NCBI GenBank assembly: GCA_011682595.1
Contig: JAACEH010000150.1
Coordinates: 1-9,404, forward strand
Direction of reading: 5' to 3'
DNA: 9,404 nucleotides
DNA from: Anaerolineaceae bacterium
GTDB taxonomy: Bacteria > Planctomycetota > Phycisphaerae > FEN-1346 > JAACEH01
This document shows, in pieces, positions 1 to 4,589 of the stretch (positions within the stretch are counted from its first letter, which is position 1; every line of letters begins with the position of its first letter). Below the pieces are notes generated by a model that saw only the letters and a list, made by a program, of their open reading frames with translations, was not told where the DNA came from and ran no database searches. Both the position numbers and the translations under genes were made by a program.

Positions 1-1
1 G

Positions 2-119
2 GAACTGTACAAGAGCCGCTGGCAGGTGGAACTGTTCTTCAAGTGGATCAAGCAGCACCTGCGGATCAAGGCGTTCTACGGCACCTCGATCAACGCCGTA
101 AAGACCCAGGTGTGGATCC
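2..119 (+). pseudogene. IS4-family transposase, C-terminal fragment
   Basis: Reading from base 2, the open frame gives a stretch beginning ELYKSRWQVELFFKWIKQHL. It contains the full YREK signature of IS4-family DDE transposases, Y-x2-R-x3-E-x6-K, with the Glu being the last catalytic acidic residue of the DDE triad. The following residues (RIKAFYGTSINAVKTQVWI) are also typical of this subgroup. Similarity ends at about base 118. Family members continue with a hydrophobic stretch after this point, but here the frame runs into the antisense of the neighbouring gene's zinc ribbon. The 5' part lies beyond the window. It is a truncated remnant, or a junction made by deletion or assembly, and is unlikely to be active from this copy. 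The family call is firm; how the truncation arose is unknown. Confidence 0.8.
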
Positions 120-1088
120 CTACGTTTTGGCTGTGCGGCATGTCCTGCAAACCGGCATGGCGTCCTGATGCTCATGTCCGCAGGCCAGACAGGCCGGGGC
201 GGCGGCGCGGTCCTTGAAGAGCCGGTACCTTTCACCGCACACGTCGCAGCGGGCCGCCCGCATCCACCTGATCCGGCCGCACTGCCAGCACCGTCCGCGC
301 TGCAACCAGTGAGCCGAGAGCCGGTAACCGGCGATGAATCCGTAAAGCCACCAGGTGATGGCGGCCACCAGGGCCGGCACATACCAGACAGTGAGCCAGA
401 CATCGGGCCACTCGGCAACGCCCATCCCCGTGAGCCACACAATCAAAGGCAGGCCGCAGTACAGGTGCGTCCAGCAGGCCCAGGTCTGCCGCTCCCAGAG
501 TCCCCAAGCGACCCAGGCCAGGATCACCGCCTGGACGATGCACCAGAGAAAGAAGGCCAGGATGGCCGGCACGTCGAAACTGCTCGAAGTATCGAGCAGT
601 CCTTCGACACAGCCACTTTCGATGATCAACAGCACCGACCCTATCACTGCCGCACCAGCGACGGCGAGATTCAGGACCGCAATCGGCAGCAACCAGCGGT
701 TCCTTCTTGGCCACAAGGGATGCTCTCGCAGATATCGGGCCAATTGCAGAACGATCCGCGGCCCGCGGACCAGCTCAATCAGAACGAGACAGCCCAAAGT
801 CAGCAGCCCCAGGAACATGCCTTTCTCAAATCGGACCGTTCCCGGCCCAATGCCTGCAGCAATCAGGAACAGAACCAATGAGGCGAAGAACATGACATAG
901 TTGATTCGCAGCAGCGAGAATGCCCCCGCGGCCAGGACATGGCGTCGGCGCTTCCCGAGAAAAACGATCACGACGCAGAGGACCAGCAGGGCTGCCAGAA
1001 AAATGACAAACCGGCCATTATTGCGGGTGAGTTCCTCGGCCGCCCGCAGCGGCCTGGGCGGATCGAGCTTGTTTCCGCAACTGGTCAA
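120..1088 (-). CDS. multi-pass membrane protein with two C-terminal zinc ribbons, function unknown
   Basis: No family is recognised. The 322-residue frame from the TTG at 1088 has about seven hydrophobic segments (roughly residues 27-45, 64-81, 90-107, 133-156, 173-198, 212-228, 231-256). A Cys-rich tail follows with two zinc-ribbon motifs, each C-x2-C-x10-C-x2-C (CWQC..CDVC and CLAC..CRTC), which is a double-zinc-ribbon arrangement and probably cytoplasmic. The TTG start is doubtful. The frame stays open upstream to a TAG at 1199 and encodes another hydrophobic segment, LIVKFLLTLGLVWFTQLTSC, that ends in a lipobox-like LTSC. An ATG at 1211-1213 starts a peptide (MNQPDSP) that would join it if one base were restored near 1195. 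The true product is therefore probably about 364 residues with an additional N-terminal segment. The gene is divergent from the GH2 gene and ends at the transposase fragment. It is certainly coding; its function is unknown. Confidence 0.75.
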   Translation of the reverse strand: MTSCGNKLDPPRPLRAAEELTRNNGRFVIFLAALLVLCVVIVFLGKRRRHVLAAGAFSLLRINYVMFFASLVLFLIAAGIGPGTVRFEKGMFLGLLTLGCLVLIELVRGPRIVLQLARYLREHPLWPRRNRWLLPIAVLNLAVAGAAVIGSVLLIIESGCVEGLLDTSSSFDVPAILAFFLWCIVQAVILAWVAWGLWERQTWACWTHLYCGLPLIVWLTGMGVAEWPDVWLTVWYVPALVAAITWWLYGFIAGYRLSAHWLQRGRCWQCGRIRWMRAARCDVCGERYRLFKDRAAAPACLACGHEHQDAMPVCRTCRTAKT

Positions 1089-1233
1089 CTGGGTGAACCA
1101 GACCAGGCCGAGGGTGAGCAGGAACTTGACGATCAGGCCGCCGCTGAGCAGGCGTTGCCAGAGCGGGCGGCCGGCGGCCAGGAAGAGGATGTCGGGCTAT
1201 CGGGCTGGTTCATGTCGCGTGTCTGTTTGCCTG

Positions 1234-1263
1234 CCGGCCGGGTAAGTTCACTTGACCGGCCGG
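1234..1263. promoter_or_regulatory. 30-bp palindrome, candidate operator
   Basis: Eight-base arms CCGGCCGG (1234-1241 and 1256-1263) flank GTAAGTTCACTTGA, whose centre is itself an inverted repeat (AAGT-TC-ACTT). Thirteen of the fourteen arm positions can pair if one T-G wobble is counted, leaving one G-A mismatch. It overlaps the -35 box of the predicted GH2 promoter and lies just downstream of the predicted leftward start site, so a bound repressor could affect both genes. GC-rich palindromes can occur by chance, so this is a candidate only. Confidence 0.45.
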
Positions 1264-1279
1264 GATGAATTCGGATAAT
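1252..1279 (+). promoter_or_regulatory. sigma70-type promoter for the GH2 gene
   Basis: TTGACC at 1252-1257 and GATAAT at 1274-1279 are separated by 16 bases, five of six matching the consensus in each box. Transcription would start near 1286 and give a leader of about 60 bases before the GTG at 1347. The prediction is by consensus match alone. Confidence 0.5.
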
Positions 1280-1303
1280 ACGCCTTGCCCGCCGCCGATG
1301 CAA
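1275..1303 (-). promoter_or_regulatory. divergent promoter for the membrane-protein gene, overlapping the GH2 promoter
   Basis: On the minus strand TTGCAT (1303-1298) and TATTAT (1280-1275) are 17 bases apart. The -10 box is the complement of bases that also form the GH2 -10 box, so the two promoters could not be occupied by polymerase at once. Prediction by consensus match. Confidence 0.4.
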
Positions 1304-1331
1304 GCGGGTTGGTTCGCTCGTCTGTCCCTGC

Positions 1332-1338
1332 AAGGAGG
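1332..1338 (+). promoter_or_regulatory. ribosome binding site of the GH2 gene
   Basis: AAGGAGG lies 8 bases before a GTG codon at 1347 and fixes that GTG as the start. The protein then begins MVRKTISLNGTW, which fits the start of the GH2 sugar-binding domain. Confidence 0.8.
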
Positions 1339-1346
1339 TTAGCCAC

Positions 1347-3500
1347 GTGGTTCGCAAAACGATTTCGCTGAACGGAACCTGGGAAGTCATCTTCGACGAC
1401 AACGAGAAACTGAAGGCCGACTGCTTCAGGAAACGCCGCAAGACTCACAAAGTCGACGTGCCCGGCGTGTGGGAAGAGGTGCGGCCGTTCTACGACGGCC
1501 AGGGCTTCTATCGCCGGCGGTTCAGTCTGCCGGCCGGCCTCAAGGGCCGATTGCTGCGTCTGAAATTCGGGGCGGTCAACTACTTCGCCGAAGTCTTCCT
1601 CAACGGCAAGCGAATCGGCGAACATGAGGGCGGCTACACGCCGTTCGAGTTCGACATTACCGACACCGCGAAGCTCGGCGCCGAGAACGAGTTGGTCGTC
1701 CGCGTGATCGACCCGCCGCGCAAGAGGAAGATCCAGGGCTTCCGCAGCGGGGCGCCGTTGAGCCAGTCGGACATCCCGACCTGGAAGGCCGGGTGGTACT
1801 TCAACTTCGGCGGCATCTGGCAGCCGGTCGAGATCATCGCTACGGCCCGCGTCTACGTCGACGACGTTTTCGTCCAACCGCAGGCGGACCTGAAGACCGT
1901 GAAGTTCGACCTGACCGTCATCAACCGCTGCAAGGCCGGGCCGTACGACCTGGCCATCGACATGGCGGCGAAATCCGGCGACGAGCCCACCGGCCTCAGC
2001 ATCCGCGAGACGGTGCGGCTGAAGAAGGGTCGCAACACCTTCAGCTTCACGGCCAAGGTGCGACGTCCCCGGCTCTGGTCGCCGGACGATCCGTTCCTTT
2101 ACACGACGACGGTGAGCGTCGGCTGCAAGTCCTGCCAATGTGACTCGCTGTCGGTCACTTGCGGCATTCGATTTTTCACCGCCCAGGACGGCGTCTTCAA
2201 ACTCAACGGCAAGCGGATCGCTCTGCGCGGCTTCCTGCAGCAGGGCGTTTACCCGCGGCACATCGTCTTCCCGGCCTCCAAGGCCGAGGCCCGCAAGGAA
2301 CTGATGCTGCTGAAGAAAAACGGCATGAACTTCATCCGGGCCCATCTGAAGCCGCCGCCGATTCAACTCGACCTGGCCGACGAGGTGGGCATCCTGCTGC
2401 TCGAGGAGCCGCCCATCGGCTGGATCGAGAACACCGAGCACACCATCGAGCGCTGTCGGCGGGAGGTCCGCGAACTGGTGCTTCGCGACCGCAACCGGCC
2501 CAGCGTCGTCATGTGGGGCATGCTCAACGAGGCCACGCACTACCGCACCTTCACGCCGCAAGAGTTGGCCAAGTTCGAAAGCGCCGTGGCCGGCGAGTGC
2601 CGCAAGCTCGACCCGACGCGCATCTGCATCAACAACTCCGGCGGCAACCTGGTCGGCGGCCTCCACACCGAAAACACCGTCACCGCCTACCTGCCCTTCA
2701 GCGACAAGCCGACCCACCTGATAGACCTGCACGCCTACTGCGCGATTCCGCTGCCGGTCAGCAGCCTGGAGATGTACCGGGCACATGGCGGCGGCAAAAG
2801 GTTCAAACACGACGGGGTGAACTTCTGCATCTCGGGCGCCAGGGGCCGCAAGCCGGGCCGCAATCCGACCAACGTGCCGGCCTTGTTCATCTCCGAGTTC
2901 GGGGCCTTCGAGAATCCGCCGGACTACAAGAAGGTGCTGGCTCGGTATTCGCCGGGCGACCGGCGGCGGGGACTGGAGGACTATGTCCAGCACAGGAATT
3001 ACTACGAGTCGCTCAAGAGCGAGTTTAAGAAGACTCGCCTGTCGCAGATCTTCGGATCGGTCGACAAGTTCATCCGGGCGTCCCAGAACGTCCACTGCGA
3101 GAACGCCCGGGCCATCGTCTCGGCCATGCGGGCCAACCCGCGAAACTCGGGCTGGGTCTTCACCCAGTTGGCCGACGCTTCGGGCGAACTCTTCGGAGCG
3201 ACCGACATCTGGCGCAACCCCCGCCCCTGGCTGAAGGACATGGGGGCGGCTTGCCGGACGCCGCTGATTGTGCCGCACGTCAGCACGAGGGTCGCCGAAC
3301 CCGGTGACGTGATCGGACTGAACCTGCGGATCGTCAACGAGGACGCGGTCGCAGTAAACTACAAGTGGAAGCTGACCGTCCGTCACGAAACCGGCCGTAC
3401 GGTAATGACCGAGCGCGGCACGGTGCGCTCGCGCGGCTGGGTGCAGGAGGTGCTGGACACGACGATCTCCGCGCCGTCGAAGGCCGGTCGTCGAGGCTGA
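1347..3500 (+). CDS. glycoside hydrolase family 2 (beta-galactosidase/beta-glucuronidase-like), 5' part of a frameshifted gene
   Basis: A retaining exo-glycosidase of the GH2 fold, beta-galactosidase/glucuronidase-like; the substrate cannot be told from sequence. Domains in order are the jelly-roll sugar-binding domain (about residues 1-170, with LNGTW, LNGKRIGEHEGGYTPFEFDIT and GGIWQPVEI), an Ig-like domain (about 180-280), and the TIM barrel (about 285-620, opening with LNGKRIALRGFLQQGVYP). The acid/base is Glu395 in WGMLNEA and the nucleophile is Glu517 in FISEFGAF, so both catalytic residues are present. No signal peptide is visible, which suggests a cytoplasmic enzyme acting on imported oligosaccharides. 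The GTG start follows a strong AAGGAGG. The frame ends at 3500 with SKAGRRG, but similarity in style continues in frame 1 from about 3484 (VVEAELRCGSKLLSSNWIRFSV), indicating an indel with a net +1 shift. The catalytic part is intact, while the C-terminal part is separated from it. Confidence 0.9.
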   Translation: MVRKTISLNGTWEVIFDDNEKLKADCFRKRRKTHKVDVPGVWEEVRPFYDGQGFYRRRFSLPAGLKGRLLRLKFGAVNYFAEVFLNGKRIGEHEGGYTPFEFDITDTAKLGAENELVVRVIDPPRKRKIQGFRSGAPLSQSDIPTWKAGWYFNFGGIWQPVEIIATARVYVDDVFVQPQADLKTVKFDLTVINRCKAGPYDLAIDMAAKSGDEPTGLSIRETVRLKKGRNTFSFTAKVRRPRLWSPDDPFLYTTTVSVGCKSCQCDSLSVTCGIRFFTAQDGVFKLNGKRIALRGFLQQGVYPRHIVFPASKAEARKELMLLKKNGMNFIRAHLKPPPIQLDLADEVGILLLEEPPIGWIENTEHTIERCRREVRELVLRDRNRPSVVMWGMLNEATHYRTFTPQELAKFESAVAGECRKLDPTRICINNSGGNLVGGLHTENTVTAYLPFSDKPTHLIDLHAYCAIPLPVSSLEMYRAHGGGKRFKHDGVNFCISGARGRKPGRNPTNVPALFISEFGAFENPPDYKKVLARYSPGDRRRGLEDYVQHRNYYESLKSEFKKTRLSQIFGSVDKFIRASQNVHCENARAIVSAMRANPRNSGWVFTQLADASGELFGATDIWRNPRPWLKDMGAACRTPLIVPHVSTRVAEPGDVIGLNLRIVNEDAVAVNYKWKLTVRHETGRTVMTERGTVRSRGWVQEVLDTTISAPSKAGRRG

Positions 3501-3588
3501 ACTGCGCTGCGGGTCGAAGCTGCTGTCGAGCAACTGGATTCGTTTCTCGGTCATCGAGCCGGCCGCGGCGCCGTGCGAGCGGGTCGGC

Positions 3589-4248
3589 ATGTTCGACATA
3601 GACGACGAACTGCTGCCGGTGCTGAAGTCCCTGGGCATCGGCCAGGTCGATAAGGGCAGCAACAACTATCGCCACAAGAACGTGCCCTGCGTCTATCTTC
3701 CGCGGCCGAGTCATCACCTGGGGTTGATCAGCGAGTACAACCGGCAGTTGCGGCGAATCATCACGCTCGGCGGGGCCGCCCTGTTGCTGGAGGCCCAGAC
3801 GCCGATGCTCTACGACGAACTGTTCCCCAAGCTCATCCGCATGCAGGTGCCGATGCGGAACATGATCTACATGCGGCCGTCGCCGATCTGGGACGGCCTG
3901 CCCAGCTCGGGGGGGCTGATGGACTACGAGTTCGCCGACGCCCTGGCCGGCCGGGCCAACCCGAGCAACAATACCGACGACGTTCTGGCCGCGGGGGGCA
4001 CTACCCTGGCCGGCTCGCTGTGCGCCCACATGTGGACCGGCCCGGAGATTTACCGGCAGGGGTCGCTCATCCACGTGATCCGCATCGGTCGCGGCCACCT
4101 GGTGACCTGCCAGGCGAGCCTGGTCCAGCAGGCCCGGACCAACGCCGTGGCCAGACGGCTGCTCTCGAACCTGGTTCGCTACACCGCCTCGCTGGTCAAG
4201 TGCGGCGGCGAGCAGCGGATGCTCAGCCGCTGCATCGACCCGGTGTGA
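3589..4248 (+). CDS. C-terminal part of the same GH2 gene (glutamine-amidotransferase-like accessory domain)
   Basis: The coding frame is open from about 3484. The first ATG is at 3589 but has no Shine-Dalgarno sequence, and the residues before it (VVEAELRCGSKLLSSNWIRFSVIEPAAAPCERVG) look like a normal beta-sandwich end and linker. This is therefore most likely the displaced 3' end of the GH2 gene at 1347 rather than a separate gene. Joined, the product would be about 966 residues. The 219 residues from the ATG are an alpha/beta domain that alternates hydrophobic strands and helices (TLGGAALLLEAQTP, HVIRIGRGHLVTCQASLV, ARRLLSNLVRYTASLV). It resembles the class I glutamine-amidotransferase-like domain at the C-terminus of some large GH2 and GH42 proteins. 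No catalytic Cys-His-Glu triad is apparent, so a structural role is likely. The domain name is a tentative recognition; the continuity with the upstream gene is better supported. Confidence 0.65.
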   Translation: MFDIDDELLPVLKSLGIGQVDKGSNNYRHKNVPCVYLPRPSHHLGLISEYNRQLRRIITLGGAALLLEAQTPMLYDELFPKLIRMQVPMRNMIYMRPSPIWDGLPSSGGLMDYEFADALAGRANPSNNTDDVLAAGGTTLAGSLCAHMWTGPEIYRQGSLIHVIRIGRGHLVTCQASLVQQARTNAVARRLLSNLVRYTASLVKCGGEQRMLSRCIDPV

Positions 4249-4278
4249 TCGCCAACTACGATTTTTCATGCGATGGGT

Positions 4279-4463
4279 GGCTTGGGTGGCATGGGCTGCT
4301 TGTCAGCCCATGTCCTGGAATCACGGAACATGCGTCGCAAGCGACGCATGGCCACCCCGGGGGGCAAGCGGGTGCCGTGGTCACGGTGTCTGTGACCACG
4401 AGGGGGCGCTCCTGGCGAACGTGGCTACACACACCGTAGCCACGGCACCCGGCCACCCAAGCC
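4279..4463. repeat. complex nested palindromic element with four perfect hairpins
   Basis: The outer inverted repeat is GGCTTGGGTGGC (4279-4290) with GCCACCCAAGCC (4452-4463), 12 of 12. Inside are hairpin A (CATGGGCTG 4290-4298 / 4304-4312, 5-base loop), hairpin B (CATGCGTCGC 4329-4338 / 4341-4350, AA loop), hairpin C (CGTGGTCAC 4376-4384 / 4392-4400) and hairpin D (CGTGGCTAC 4420-4428 / 4436-4444). All are perfect. A further pair, GGGTGCCGTGG (4370-4380) with CCACGGCACCC (4440-4450), is perfect and mutually exclusive with C and D. The element fills most of the 341-base gap between the GH2 gene and mutS2. It could be a non-autonomous mobile palindromic repeat, a structured RNA, or a transcription barrier. 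No U-tract follows any hairpin, so it is not a classic intrinsic terminator. The pairings are read directly; the function is unknown. Confidence 0.85.
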
Positions 4464-4536
4464 CCTTGGCCGCCTGAAGGCCACCTACAATCTTGACGTG
4501 CACCCACCCCCCAGTCCCGAGCGCAGCGGACGGCGC

Positions 4537-4565
4537 TTGGACTGGCCGGTCGGCCGCGATACAAT
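4537..4565 (+). promoter_or_regulatory. sigma70-type promoter for mutS2
   Basis: TTGGAC (4537-4542) and TACAAT (4560-4565) are 17 bases apart, each matching the consensus at five of six positions. The start site would be near 4572, giving a leader of under 20 bases. The spacer contains a small inverted repeat, GGCCG-GT-CGGCC (4544-4555), that might bind a regulator but could be chance in GC-rich DNA. Confidence 0.6.
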
Positions 4566-4579
4566 GCCCAGGCAAGACC

Positions 4580-4583
4580 GGAG
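4580..4583 (+). promoter_or_regulatory. ribosome binding site of mutS2
   Basis: GGAG six bases before the GTG at 4590 supports this start. The resulting N-terminus (MDAHALELLEFRKIQEMVV) matches the usual beginning of MutS2, where Leu-Glu-Phe-x-Lys-Ile occurs within the first 15 residues. Confidence 0.65.
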
Positions 4584-4589
4584 ACCACT

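Noticed and set aside
168..881. 237-codon plus-strand frame opposite the membrane-protein gene
   Set aside because: The composition is Pro/Gln/Asp-rich and without domains, whereas the minus strand encodes membrane helices and paired zinc ribbons.
1248..3665. 805-codon open frame on the minus strand
   Set aside because: Antisense shadow of the GH2 gene, with Val/Asp/Arg-rich composition typical of reversed GC-rich codons and no ribosome site.
3334..4269. 311-codon minus-strand frame opposite the GH2 3' part
   Set aside because: Antisense shadow with low-complexity Arg/Gln/Pro content. The plus frame has far more protein-like composition.
4279..4463. CRISPR array or tandem repeat
   Set aside because: The units are inverted, of differing sequence, and without equal-length spacers.
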